Below are positions 17,896 to 25,048 of a stretch of DNA of 64,000 nucleotides, piece by piece. The notes under the pieces are model-generated. The model was not told where the DNA came from and made no database searches. It worked only from the letters and a program-made list of their open reading frames with translations. The stretch is from Furfurilactobacillus rossiae DSM 15814 (GTDB lineage Bacteria > Bacillota > Bacilli > Lactobacillales > Lactobacillaceae), in contig NZ_AUAW01000005.1 in NCBI RefSeq assembly GCF_000428925.1, positions 144,341 to 208,340 of the forward strand. The letters run 5' to 3'. The position numbers and the translations under genes are program-made. Within the stretch, counting starts at the first letter, position 1; each line of letters begins with the position of its first letter.

Positions 17896-17923
17896 TTGAC
17901 GTCACCTGTCAGTACTGTATAAT
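17896..17923 (+). promoter_or_regulatory. tRNA cluster promoter
   Basis: TTGACG (17896-17901), a 16-bp spacer and TATAAT (17918-17923) lie 14 bp before tRNA-Glu. Confidence 0.8.
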
Positions 17924-17937
17924 TAATTAAGTAAATT

Positions 17938-18010
17938 TGCCCCATGGTCAAATTGGTTAAGACGTCGCCCTCTCAAGGCGGAGTTCTGGGTTCGATCCCC
18001 AGTGGGGTGA
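17938..18010 (+). tRNA. tRNA-Glu (CTC)
   Basis: The cloverleaf is complete: acceptor TGCCCCA/TGGGGTG (two wobble pairs), D arm GTC/GAC, anticodon stem TCGCC/GGCGG with loop CTCTCAA (anticodon CTC), and T arm CTGGG-TTCGATC-CCCAG. The CCA end is not encoded. It is the first gene of a two-tRNA unit. Confidence 0.95.
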
Positions 18011-18065
18011 TTTAAAGTCACCCGGGCGCTTGCTTGGCAGATTTACGACTTTAATAATGGATTAT

Positions 18066-18138
18066 TGGGTATTAGCCAAATTGGTAAGGCACCGGACTCT
18101 GAATCCGTAATGTACTGGTTCGAATCCAGTATACCCAA
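18066..18138 (+). tRNA. tRNA-Gln (CTG)
   Basis: Acceptor TGGGTAT/ATACCCA, D arm GCC/GGC, anticodon stem CCGGA/TCCGT with loop CTCTGAA (anticodon CTG), and T arm CTGGT-TCGAATC-CAGT are seen. The CCA end is not encoded. The prophage integrase begins about 10 bp downstream, so this gene is the probable bacterial attachment site. Confidence 0.94.
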
Positions 18139-18140
18139 TT
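18105..18140. other. Probable prophage attachment site (attL side)
   Basis: The 3' half of tRNA-Gln abuts the leftward integrase gene, the usual layout for tyrosine-integrase prophages. The matching direct repeat (3' tRNA half) should lie beyond the right edge of this window; I see no second copy inside. Confidence 0.55.
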
Positions 18141-18147
18141 ATTGCGT

Positions 18148-19308
18148 TCACAAGAACGCCGGTATCAAAGGGTTTCTAAGCCTTTTTTCAAAACCGTGTA
18201 CGAACCGTGTACGAGATTGAAAAGCTTGGAGCCCTTTTTTTGTTTCTCTCAACTTCATCTCTTTTTGCATGTGTGAATAAATTTTCAGTGTAGTTGTATA
18301 ATCCTTGTGACCCAAACGTTCACTGATCTCGTAAATGCTGACATCGTTTGCTAGTAGATAACTTGCATGAGTATGGCGGAGACCATGGAATGTAATCGTT
18401 GGGTGAATATCCAATTCAGTTAGTAGTTCTCGTAAAACATGGTTTGCACCATTGCTTGACGGTACCTTGGGATTCTCACCGATAAACATTAGATTATTTG
18501 GATTGTCTATGTTCGTTTGACTGGCGTGTAATTTATTCAAATTGTCTACTAATTCTTGCACGACTGCGATAGTTCGTTTTGATTGAGCATTCTTTGTCGG
18601 TTTAAAGCCACCTGTCGTCCAATCGTAGGTCTTTGTGACTGATAGGGTGTTGTTGATTTGGTCAAGGTCTTGCCATTGAAGGCCAGCAACCTCAGCAATT
18701 CTAAAACCAGTGAATAGGGCAGTGAGAATCATTACCTGCGAGATGTGATGAATGTCTGGTGTTTGCTCACACCGCTTAATAAGCCGCCACATGCTGGCTC
18801 CGTCGATGTACTTCTCCTCAGCACTTTTACCTGCATGACCACTCATTGACGTATGAGCAGTGAAATTGGATGGTATAAGACCATCATCAACAGCAGAACG
18901 CACGGCCATTTTGATATGACTATCAACTTTACTGGCTGATTTAATTGCATGTGTCTTGCCAAAGTCATTGAGGAATCGTTGATACCTGGCACGACTAATG
19001 TGTGTCATCGGTTCTTTGCCAAAATATTTTTTAATTATCTTAGCTGAGTTCATGTACCATTTTTTAGTCGCCGGAGCTAGTTTTGGCTCTTCAAAGATTT
19101 CATACCATTCCATAAAGTAGTCGTAGAGTGATCGACCAGAATCATTGAGCGCTTTTGGTGTTGGCAACTCTGTGAGTGTTGTTCGAACCTAGCGTTGAGC
19201 CTCAGCCTTTGTAGTGAAGCCATTCTTACTTTTTGTTTTACGGTTACCTTGAAAATCATAAGAGAACCGTGCTTGCCATTTTCCATATTTTTTAATATAA
19301 CTTGCCAT
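18148..19308 (-). pseudogene. int: Prophage tyrosine integrase, interrupted by an amber codon
   Basis: The full reading frame starts at ATG 19308 after AAAGGA and would give 386 aa. It has an N-terminal arm-binding (AP2-like) domain (YIKKYGKWQARFSYDFQG), a SAM-like core-binding domain and a catalytic domain with TGFRIAEV (Arg), HGLRHTHASY (HxxR), GHKDYTTT and IYSH (Tyr). Codon 40 is TAG (19191-19189), most simply a TGG-to-TAG change. Reinitiation at a TTG near 19167 would give a 339-aa protein without the arm domain. It may be inactive or poorly active, or the stop may be a sequencing error. Confidence 0.85.
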
Positions 19309-19328
19309 GTTTATTTTCCTTTCGTTTT

Positions 19329-19346
19329 TGCGGGCAGGCATAACGG
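19329..19346 (+). repeat. 18-bp direct repeat, copy 1
   Basis: TGCGGGCAGGCATAACGG occurs here and again at 23691-23708. In both places a purine-rich stretch and an ATG follow at similar distance. Here the following ORF is only eight codons. Confidence 0.8.
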
Positions 19347-19426
19347 AAGCAACATGGATTTATCACGACCTTTCGTGTAAAATGTGTATACGAAAAGCGC
19401 ACACACATTGTGAGTTTTTAGAGTGG

Positions 19427-19467
19427 AACGCATCCAACTTCTTGGCGGGAGGGGATGCGTTTTTTTA
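19427..19467 (+). terminator. Rightward terminator in the integrase-SHOCT gap
   Basis: The stem AACGCATCC/GGATGCGTT is followed by T7 on the + strand, although the flanking genes are leftward. No gene ending here was found on the + strand. Confidence 0.7.
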
Positions 19468-19468
19468 T

Positions 19469-19927
19469 TTAAATACCCAAAAGTTGTTTTTTCTTTTCGT
19501 TAAATTCATCCTCGGTAATTATACCGTCATCTAACAGGTACTTCATTTTCCTTATTTGGTCTGCTGCATCAACAAATGAATCACTACTTGATGAATCAGC
19601 AAAAATTATTTGTTCCACTGTTTCCTTTAGTTCCTGCATTTGTTTGAAATAGTGTCCGCTAAACATAACAGTATTTTCATCATGTGTGGCGTTTAGAACG
19701 CCACCGTGGCTTTCATTACCACCAGGAATAGTGAATTGAATGTATCCGTTAGTCAACCCAGGCTTCTTGATTTGAACTGCTGTAATGGATTTAAGCGGAA
19801 TAGTTTTTGCACCTTTCAATCCTTGATTAATTGCATTTATCATGCCTTTACGTGTGATGACTATAGCGTTGTCAGTTAAACTGATTATCGTATGTCCAGG
19901 GGACTTGATGTTGTATTCTTTTTCCAT
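19469..19927 (-). CDS. SHOCT-domain protein (DUF4429-like), 152 aa
   Basis: The N-terminal about 100 residues (IVITRKGMINAINQGLKGAK, then KSITAVQIKKPGLTNGYIQF) form a PH-like beta fold typical of DUF4429 proteins. The last 35 (QIRKMKYLLDDGIITEDEFN) are a canonical SHOCT helical hairpin. Such proteins are frequent in phage lysogeny modules, with no proven role. The start ATG at 19927 has GAGGGA upstream; the longer reading lacks a ribosome site. Confidence 0.82.
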   Translation of the reverse strand: MEKEYNIKSPGHTIISLTDNAIVITRKGMINAINQGLKGAKTIPLKSITAVQIKKPGLTNGYIQFTIPGGNESHGGVLNATHDENTVMFSGHYFKQMQELKETVEQIIFADSSSSDSFVDAADQIRKMKYLLDDGIITEDEFNEKKKQLLGI

Positions 19928-20016
19928 GTTAAATCCCTCATAGGTTTTAGTTTTTATAGTCGCCAGTTTTGTTGAATTGCATATTTTCACTATCTTTACA
20001 GGAGATGCGGGCAATT

Positions 20017-20409
20017 TTAACTAATAGTGATTGCAACTTTGTAAGCAAATTCAGAGCCATTAGCGGTTTTACCATTTAAATTGTTTCCGTCTTCATCGCC
20101 ATGAGCGTGATCAATGAATTCGAGGTCTTTTTCGGTATCGTTAAGGTTTGGAATTTTTTTAATAGCCTTTTGTAGAAGATGAGGCCCATATCCACCATAT
20201 CCGAAATCAAATAAGGCCGTACTGACTTCTGTGCCTTTAGCATCTGTAGTTATAGTGTAGCCAGTCTGATTACTTTCATAAATTGTAATTTTGACTGGTA
20301 AGGTTAGTGATGAAAATGCTGAAATAACATCTTTTTCTTTGCGCAGAGTAGAAGATGTTTCTCCAGGTACATCTATTGAATCAATGCTTGAAATATTATA
20401 GCTAATCAT
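20017..20409 (-). CDS. Hypothetical prophage protein, 130 aa
   Basis: A soluble protein of unknown family with a beta-rich first half (LPVKITIYESNQTGYTITTD) and an acidic, His-containing second half (EFIDHAHGDEDGNNLNG). AAGGAG supports ATG 20409. It lies between a SHOCT protein and a tRNA gene on the leftward lysogeny strand, and is probably expressed from the prophage. Confidence 0.65.
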   Translation of the reverse strand: MISYNISSIDSIDVPGETSSTLRKEKDVISAFSSLTLPVKITIYESNQTGYTITTDAKGTEVSTALFDFGYGGYGPHLLQKAIKKIPNLNDTEKDLEFIDHAHGDEDGNNLNGKTANGSEFAYKVAITIS

Positions 20410-20443
20410 ATTTCGAAATCTCCTTGAATGTATTTTGTCACGA

Positions 20444-20517
20444 TAGACCCCGTTGGACTCGAACCAACCACCTCTCAATTATAAGTTGAGCGCTCTAACC
20501 AACTGAGCTACGGGTCT
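20444..20517 (-). tRNA. Prophage tRNA-Ile (TAT)
   Basis: Read on the - strand: acceptor AGACCCG/GGGGTCT (six pairs, G7-G66 mismatch), D arm GCTC/GAGC, anticodon stem CTCAA/TTGAG with loop CTTATAA (anticodon TAT), and T arm GTTGG-TTCGAGT-CCAAC. CCA is not encoded. It would read AUA directly. It lies between two leftward lysogeny genes and was probably brought by the phage. Whether it is charged is untested. Confidence 0.88.
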
Positions 20518-20526
20518 GTGAAACAA

Positions 20527-21081
20527 TTAGTTCATCTTTGCAATTTCTCCTTTAGCAGACACTGTATACATATCACCATTACTGTTTTGCAACGATATGT
20601 AGGGAACATAGTCTTTAGAAACAGGATTGGGGTTGCCATTTTCATCATACCCAGAGTGAGCTCCTCCAAATGTACCACCGACAACGGTCCATCTTTGATC
20701 ACCCATTTTTTCAGTGATTAAACTAGTGGCCTCGTCGGCGTTATGCACAATCCAGCCAGATTCATCATTAGAGCTAGCTTCGTTGCTTGAATTAGAAGAC
20801 TGTGCAGCGGTTGTCGAACTAGATTCAGTGCTACTTTGTGATTGCGACACTGGCTGTGAACTGGTTGAGGCTGTTTGACTGGAACTGTCTTTACTCTCTG
20901 AAATAGATTCCGACTTGGCCTTGTCACTTGATTGTTGACGGGCCTTTTTATTTTGCTTTGATGTTTTACTTAATCGCGGTTTAGAACTTGTACTACTGGA
21001 ACTCTTTGAATTGCTATTACCACAGGCCGTTAGTAGTAGTGCACTTAAAACTGTTATCGCTAATGTAAGTGATTTCTTCAT
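20527..21081 (-). CDS. Prophage lipoprotein (possible superinfection exclusion)
   Basis: A 184-aa protein. The signal peptide ends in a lipobox LTAC (residues 17-20), followed by a Ser-rich linker of about 85 residues that would span the wall and a C-terminal globular domain (TSLITEKMGDQRWTVVGGTF, then MYTVSAKGEIAKMN). A surface lipoprotein between integrase and repressor has the same position and build as Ltp of Streptococcus phage TP-J34, which blocks DNA entry of related phages. Homology to Ltp is not claimed; the role is inferred from context. Confidence 0.78.
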   Translation of the reverse strand: MKKSLTLAITVLSALLLTACGNSNSKSSSSTSSKPRLSKTSKQNKKARQQSSDKAKSESISESKDSSSQTASTSSQPVSQSQSSTESSSTTAAQSSNSSNEASSNDESGWIVHNADEATSLITEKMGDQRWTVVGGTFGGAHSGYDENGNPNPVSKDYVPYISLQNSNGDMYTVSAKGEIAKMN

Positions 21082-21131
21082 GATATCCCCCCTGGAATAT
21101 GAGCTGCATATGGATATAACTAAGGTATTTT

Positions 21132-21575
21132 TTAAATGTTAGTCAAGCTGGCGATGATGTTTTTTTGATTTTCCAAATTCTTATTGAAGATACCGTCCAG
21201 ACCTACAATATGCATAGCACTTAAATAGTTGTCTTTATAGCGGAAGCACTTTTGTAAGGCATCATCTGAGACAGCTTGAGGTACCTTAAATCCTAGATCA
21301 GGGTCAAAGTTTAAAGTGCAAACCTCTTTACTGGATGTATTCAAGTATAAGGGTGTGCTACCTATTGAAAATAGTTGAATATAGGTGTCATCTTCTGTCT
21401 CGATGGGCTTATCATCCTTATCAATGAAATTGAAGCTTTCGTCCAACGCAAGTGAAAATAAAGTGCTACTGTTTTGCTCCATCAACTTTTTGAATTTGAA
21501 AAATAAAACTTCAGTTAAGTCGCTAATCTGATCATTCAGAGGTTTAACTTGTTGTTGATAATCGTCGTATGTCAT
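21132..21575 (-). CDS. Hypothetical prophage protein, 147 aa
   Basis: A soluble acidic protein of unknown family, with an N-terminal helix pair (MTYDDYQQQVKPLNDQI, then LTEVLFFKFKKLM) and a beta-rich middle. AGGAG precedes the start. It lies between the lipoprotein and the ImmA-like protease in the leftward lysogeny operon. Confidence 0.68.
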   Translation of the reverse strand: MTYDDYQQQVKPLNDQISDLTEVLFFKFKKLMEQNSSTLFSLALDESFNFIDKDDKPIETEDDTYIQLFSIGSTPLYLNTSSKEVCTLNFDPDLGFKVPQAVSDDALQKCFRYKDNYLSAMHIVGLDGIFNKNLENQKNIIASLTNI

Positions 21576-21629
21576 AGTTTCTCCTACGGTACATGTCAGC
21601 TTTTAACGTCATCAGATTTTGGACAATTA

Positions 21630-22040
21630 TTATTTTTGATAAAACTCGCGAATACAGTCTTCTGTATATGGCTCCATGTAAGAAGGTATTGCTAGTTGCT
21701 TAACAAACGTATTTGAGTTGGCTTCATCAGGACTGACGTTTTGAAAGTACAAACTGACTAGCACCTTAATACCAGTTTTACTAGCGCCATACTCAATCGA
21801 ATTGTGTGAAGCGGTACTGCAATAATACAAAGTGCCTTTATCTTCATTTAGAACGTGACCGATCTCGTGTGCAAATTGCATCGGGATCTCTTTTTTTGTA
21901 TGCCAGTTCATGTTGACGATGATTGCATTTTTAGATGGCCGTGAAACGGAAGGTGTATCTTTCGATAGGACGTGTGTTGTCGTAACTGCAATACCATGTT
22001 CAAATGCAAACTCGAACAGCTCAGTTAATAAATCGTCCAT
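21630..22040 (-). CDS. ImmA/IrrE-type metallopeptidase
   Basis: A 136-aa zinc protease. The HEIGH motif in MQFAHEIGHVLNED (about residue 60) gives the zinc-binding His pair and catalytic Glu. In ICEBs1 and many phages, ImmA cleaves the adjacent ImmR repressor after DNA damage and so triggers induction. GGAGG before ATG 22040 favours this start over the ATG 15 bp upstream. Its ATG lies 1 bp after the repressor stop, so the two are translationally coupled. Confidence 0.88.
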   Translation of the reverse strand: MDDLLTELFEFAFEHGIAVTTTHVLSKDTPSVSRPSKNAIIVNMNWHTKKEIPMQFAHEIGHVLNEDKGTLYYCSTASHNSIEYGASKTGIKVLVSLYFQNVSPDEANSNTFVKQLAIPSYMEPYTEDCIREFYQK

Positions 22041-22041
22041 G

Positions 22042-22362
22042 CTACTTGCCTCCATCCAAAATACGTTTGATGTACTCCAAGTCTTCCTGTGGTATCGGTC
22101 GGCCCTCGTAGGTCATGATTACATCGTCATCATCTATTGAAGCTTTTAAATCAATATTTGTAGACTTTAATTCCTTTTCACCAGTCAGTTCTTCGTAGGA
22201 AACCCCAAGCGTGCTAGCAACCAATAGTAATGTTGCCTTTGTTGGTTTGTGATTTTTCCATCCATAGATGGCATTTTCACTTAAGCCAGCGTGTGCAGCG
22301 GTTTGTTTTAGATTCCATCCACGTGTTTTTGCGATTCGTTTAGTACGATCAATTAGTGTCAT
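22042..22362 (-). CDS. CI/ImmR-type phage repressor
   Basis: A 106-aa protein. Residues about 5-60 are an XRE helix-turn-helix (LKQTAAHAGLSENAIYGWKN); the short acidic C-terminal part has no LexA-type self-cleavage domain. The protease function is supplied by the next gene, as in ImmR/ImmA pairs. GGAGG precedes the start. Its promoter overlaps the early rightward promoter, so it should hold lysogeny by blocking that promoter. Confidence 0.88.
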   Translation of the reverse strand: MTLIDRTKRIAKTRGWNLKQTAAHAGLSENAIYGWKNHKPTKATLLLVASTLGVSYEELTGEKELKSTNIDLKASIDDDDVIMTYEGRPIPQEDLEYIKRILDGGK

Positions 22363-22394
22363 AAAGCTTTTCCTCCAGTGAAACTGAAAGAAAA

Positions 22395-22449
22395 AAGTAT
22401 TTTAATCGTAATTAATGCTTTACAAAAAGTACGATAAGAATTATACTTT
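22395..22449. promoter_or_regulatory. Lysogenic/lytic switch: overlapping divergent promoters
   Basis: The rightward promoter is TTTACA (22419-22424), 17 bp, TATACT (22442-22447). The leftward -35 TTGTAA (22425-22420) covers the same bases, with TAAAAT about 15 bp on. The whole is a dyad: AAAGTATTTTAATCGTA on the left mirrors TACGATAAGAATTATACTTT on the right, centred on the -35 boxes, a likely repressor operator. Confidence 0.7.
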
Positions 22450-22635
22450 GTTCATCAGTTAAGCAATCAGTTTAAAGCGTAATAAATATGAACCTAATAC
22501 ATTCAGTTGGTAGCCGTTGTTTTAGGAAGATATTTGTTTATTAAACTATGCCTAAATGGTACGACTAGAATACTTTTTAGTCAATCCTTTTATAACTGAA
22601 ATTTCAATTAACTAGGAAAGTAGGTGAACAAGATA

Positions 22636-22818
22636 ATGCCAGCATTTGAACGTCGTTTTAAAAAGCGACTAATCGACTTAAACATGAAGCAAAAGGAGGT
22701 AGCAGATCACTTCGGTTGGACTAGTCAGTACGTCCGACAACTAGTAAGTGGTATGACGCTTGGACCAGCAGCAGAAGAGAATCTGAAAAAGGTTAAGGAA
22801 TTTGTGGGTATGAAGTAA
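22636..22818 (+). CDS. Cro-like HTH regulator, 60 aa
   Basis: A single XRE helix-turn-helix domain (KQKEVADHFGWTSQYVRQLV) fills most of the protein, as in phage Cro or CI-antagonist proteins. It is the first gene to the right of the divergent promoter pair and so should favour the lytic path. AGGTGA gives ATG 22636; an in-frame GTG 12 bp upstream is an alternative. Confidence 0.82.
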   Translation: MPAFERRFKKRLIDLNMKQKEVADHFGWTSQYVRQLVSGMTLGPAAEENLKKVKEFVGMK

Positions 22819-22833
22819 GGGGATGAACAGCAA

Positions 22834-23169
22834 TTGAACAAAGAAGTATTGCAAGTTGAAGTGCTTCGACAATATGCATTGCAACAAGCTAAAAATTATC
22901 AGTCGATGCAGATACTTCATTGCGGACACGGTAGTTTTCAAGCAGGTGTTGTTCTCAATAAACAAAAGAACGCTCCACACGACATTGTGGTGAATGAGGT
23001 GAATGGAGTGTTCGATGAAATTGAAAAGTTTTTAAAAGACCAAGGTAGCGAAAATGTTCTAGTTAAGGCTTGGCCTACGGAAAACGATGGAGCGATTAGA
23101 GCATTAGTGACAATACAGCCTATAGATCTACTTCATAAACAGGCCACTGGTCAAATAGAAATTTGGTAA
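22834..23169 (+). CDS. Hypothetical early phage protein, 111 aa
   Basis: The start codon is TTG with GGGGAT upstream. The protein is soluble and alpha/beta (LQVEVLRQYALQQAKNYQSM, then VLVKAWPTENDGAIRALVTI). The family is not recognised. Its 3' end overlaps the end of a broken leftward gene (23120-23361). Confidence 0.6.
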   Translation: MNKEVLQVEVLRQYALQQAKNYQSMQILHCGHGSFQAGVVLNKQKNAPHDIVVNEVNGVFDEIEKFLKDQGSENVLVKAWPTENDGAIRALVTIQPIDLLHKQATGQIEIW

Positions 23170-23361
23170 TGCCACGGGCTTCATCATAAACGGTGAATGA
23201 GTTTGATTCAGGAAAACGGTCTTTGTATGTTAGCAAAGCACCGATTGTCGTACCGGTTAAGACCCTTTTTGAACCGTCTGTTTTTCAATATCAACTTGAT
23301 AAACGGAATAAAAAGTTGTTTCTTCATGAGAGTTTTGGCGAGTTAATTTCACGATAGCCAT
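23120..23361 (-). pseudogene. Frameshifted small phage gene
   Basis: On the - strand, ATG 23361 follows AGGTGAT and opens MAIVKLTRQNSHEETTFYSV. The frame meets TAA at 23257-23259 after 34 codons, but a different frame continues at once with VLTGTTIGALLTYKDRFPES and runs to TAG at 23120. The break is in a run CAAAAAGGG, so a single-base indel is likely. The joined product would be about 80 aa, of unknown family. No slippery heptamer is in phase, so programmed shifting is unlikely. Confidence 0.6.
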
Positions 23362-23452
23362 GAGTATCACCTCGATTAATTGAATTAACACAATCATCTC
23401 ACAACAGGTTCCTAAGTTGAACTTAGTCAGTAACGGAAAGGCTGGTGATTAC

Positions 23453-23680
23453 ATGCAACAAATAGTTGAACGCAACGATAATCCGCTGCAACAGGTCAAT
23501 CAAAAAGAATTGTATACGCGCTGGATAAAGGTGGATTACGACACGTTCAATAAGCATTACAAGTTTGAACCAGGCTTTCCTCATGTAGAGATACGACCTG
23601 GTGATCCACCGAGTAAGTGGCGTTACATTCCCAGAGACTGTTTGGACTGGGTTATCAAAAACAAACAAGTAAATTACTAA
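23453..23680 (+). CDS. DUF771-like phage protein, 75 aa
   Basis: The C-terminal KWRYIPRDCLDWVIKNKQVN resembles the end of DUF771 phage proteins, which sit in the early region downstream of cro and may bind DNA, similar to excisionase-like MerR folds. AAAGGCTGGTGA precedes ATG 23453; the earlier in-frame TTG is less likely. The family assignment is tentative. Confidence 0.6.
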   Translation: MQQIVERNDNPLQQVNQKELYTRWIKVDYDTFNKHYKFEPGFPHVEIRPGDPPSKWRYIPRDCLDWVIKNKQVNY

Positions 23681-23690
23681 CTCTAAAATA

Positions 23691-23708
23691 TGCGGGCAGG
23701 CATAACGG
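23691..23708 (+). repeat. 18-bp direct repeat, copy 2
   Basis: Identical to 19329-19346. Here it forms the leader of the gene starting at 23720, so copy 1 may be a relic of the same translation-start region. Confidence 0.8.
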
Positions 23709-23719
23709 GGGAAACATCA

Positions 23720-23893
23720 ATGACAGTCACATACGAGTTAACAGGATTCATCTTGTGGTCAGCTGCAATTTATCTGGCTGGTTACGGCACACATTATGTG
23801 CAAATCAATCGTCGTACGATGTTTGACCGCTGGAAGCACATTCATCCGATTCAAACGTTGAAGCACGACTTACGTGAGTTACAAGGCAAATAA
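23720..23893 (+). CDS. Small membrane protein, 57 aa
   Basis: One transmembrane helix (GFILWSAAIYLAGYGTHYV, residues about 8-26) is followed by a basic cytosolic tail (RRTMFDRWKHIHPIQ). GGGGG about 9 bases upstream supports ATG 23720 over the ATG at 23690. Function unknown; such short early membrane peptides are common in lactic phages. Confidence 0.62.
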   Translation: MTVTYELTGFILWSAAIYLAGYGTHYVQINRRTMFDRWKHIHPIQTLKHDLRELQGK

Positions 23894-23931
23894 AAAAGCC
23901 AGCACTAAGGCTGGCAGGAAAGGAAGCATGT

Positions 23932-24144
23932 ATGGATAAAGAGTTGTATGAAGCAGTCATCGAAATGGATCAGAAGACGATAAACATACTAATGGATTGT
24001 AATAGCAAGTTGTTTGCGGCGTTGAAATCAGCAAAACAACTGCCAAGGATAATTCCTAAAGGTTATGTTATTTGTCCAAATTGCCGCCACGTAGTACATG
24101 AGGGCAACTACTGTGAAATGTGTGCGTTCAGTTTCCCCAAATAG
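23932..24144 (+). CDS. Zinc-ribbon phage protein, 70 aa
   Basis: An N-terminal coiled helix (residues 1-35) is followed by a C-terminal zinc ribbon: CPNC near residue 49 and CEMC near 61. AAAGGAAG precedes the start. Its last 17 bp overlap the end of the convergent DUF2321-like gene. Confidence 0.65.
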   Translation: MDKELYEAVIEMDQKTINILMDCNSKLFAALKSAKQLPRIIPKGYVICPNCRHVVHEGNYCEMCAFSFPK

Positions 24145-24604
24145 CCTTTTTAACAGCTTCTGAGGCGACATCTACCAACAAATCTTTTAGTCCGGACGCA
24201 ACTGTTTTACCAGCCTTGGCTGAAAATATTTTGAACTTGGCAATTGCTACTTTGGTTTTTGGAGTATCGGTAACTAAATCTGGAATAGTTTTCGAAAATG
24301 AATCTTTGTCTTGTTGACTTAGGTCAGTAAGCTCGATGAGTTCAGTAGCGGATTTCAGAACAGATTCAGTCCAAGGGTATGGAGCACCGCAATTTGAACA
24401 GTATTTGGGAACCGGTTCTTGAAAGAAACTAATCACACCCTCATAGTCTGTTGTTCCAGGAATGTAATGTCCGCATTTAGGACAACTTGAAATAAGTGGT
24501 TGGCCACATTTATTGCAAAAACCGGATTCACTATCGCTGAGTTCCATTGCGTCTTTGATTTGATGTCCATTCAAACAAACAAGCTGCTTATGTTTAGTTG
24601 GCAT
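24128..24604 (-). CDS. DUF2321-like multi-zinc-ribbon protein
   Basis: A 158-aa protein with three Cys pairs: a CxxC in FCNKCG (about 31), CPKCGHYIP (about 41) and YCSNCGAPYPW (about 70), then a helical C-terminal half with an amphipathic region (GKTVASGLKDLLVDVASEAV). This fits DUF2321, known from phages and genomic islands without an assigned role. It stands alone on the - strand among rightward early genes, with its own GGAGG, which marks it as a separately expressed accessory gene. Confidence 0.75.
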   Translation of the reverse strand: MPTKHKQLVCLNGHQIKDAMELSDSESGFCNKCGQPLISSCPKCGHYIPGTTDYEGVISFFQEPVPKYCSNCGAPYPWTESVLKSATELIELTDLSQQDKDSFSKTIPDLVTDTPKTKVAIAKFKIFSAKAGKTVASGLKDLLVDVASEAVKKAIWGN

Positions 24605-24659
24605 GATTTACCTCCAAGGGTTTTCTAAACCCATTATCCCACAGAAAGAGGGTGAACGA

Positions 24660-24893
24660 ATGGCAAACGGCAAGTTAACTTTACAAAATAATCTATCAGA
24701 GATTTTGGGTAAACGCCGAATCAAGATCACCGAGTTGTCGGAAGGCACTGGGGTTTCAAGAACCACACTCACGGCTCTGTATTATGCCCGAGTGAAAATG
24801 ATTCGGTGGGATACCCTAATGTCGATTTGTGACTACTTACAAATTCCATTGAATGAGCTGATTGAATACCAACCAAAGAAGGTCAAGCGATGA
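24660..24893 (+). CDS. XRE-family HTH regulator, 77 aa
   Basis: ITELSEGTGVSRTTLTALYY (about residues 21-40) is a helix-turn-helix, and the C-terminal ICDYLQIPLNELIEY is typical of the YozG/YobD-type short XRE proteins. GAGGGTGA supports ATG 24660. It may control the replication genes that follow. Confidence 0.83.
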   Translation: MANGKLTLQNNLSEILGKRRIKITELSEGTGVSRTTLTALYYARVKMIRWDTLMSICDYLQIPLNELIEYQPKKVKR

Positions 24894-25048
24894 ACGAAAA
24901 GTTAGCACTAGCTGGTTTGCAGAGTATGCAGCCATACAAAAAGGCCGACTGGAGCTGGCACTCCGATCGACCGCTTAGAAATAAATTATTCGAGAACATT
25001 ATCTACCGGAAAGGGGATAAACGCAAATGGAATCCACATCAGGCTTGA
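24890..25048 (+). CDS. Hypothetical phage protein, 52 aa
   Basis: The ATG overlaps the previous stop (ATGA), so translation is coupled. It is a basic, Trp-rich small protein (KADWSWHSDRPLRNK). Its end overlaps the start of the next gene by 22 bp. Family unknown. Confidence 0.5.
   Translation: MNEKLALAGLQSMQPYKKADWSWHSDRPLRNKLFENIIYRKGDKRKWNPHQA

Noticed and set aside
17788..18140. Possible second prophage boundary at tRNA-Glu
   Set aside because: The integrase lies directly behind tRNA-Gln, and tRNA-Glu has normal host flanks.
23257..23361. Programmed frameshift in the 23120-23361 gene
   Set aside because: The zero-frame codons CAA AAA GGG do not form an X XXY YYZ heptamer; a simple indel is more likely.
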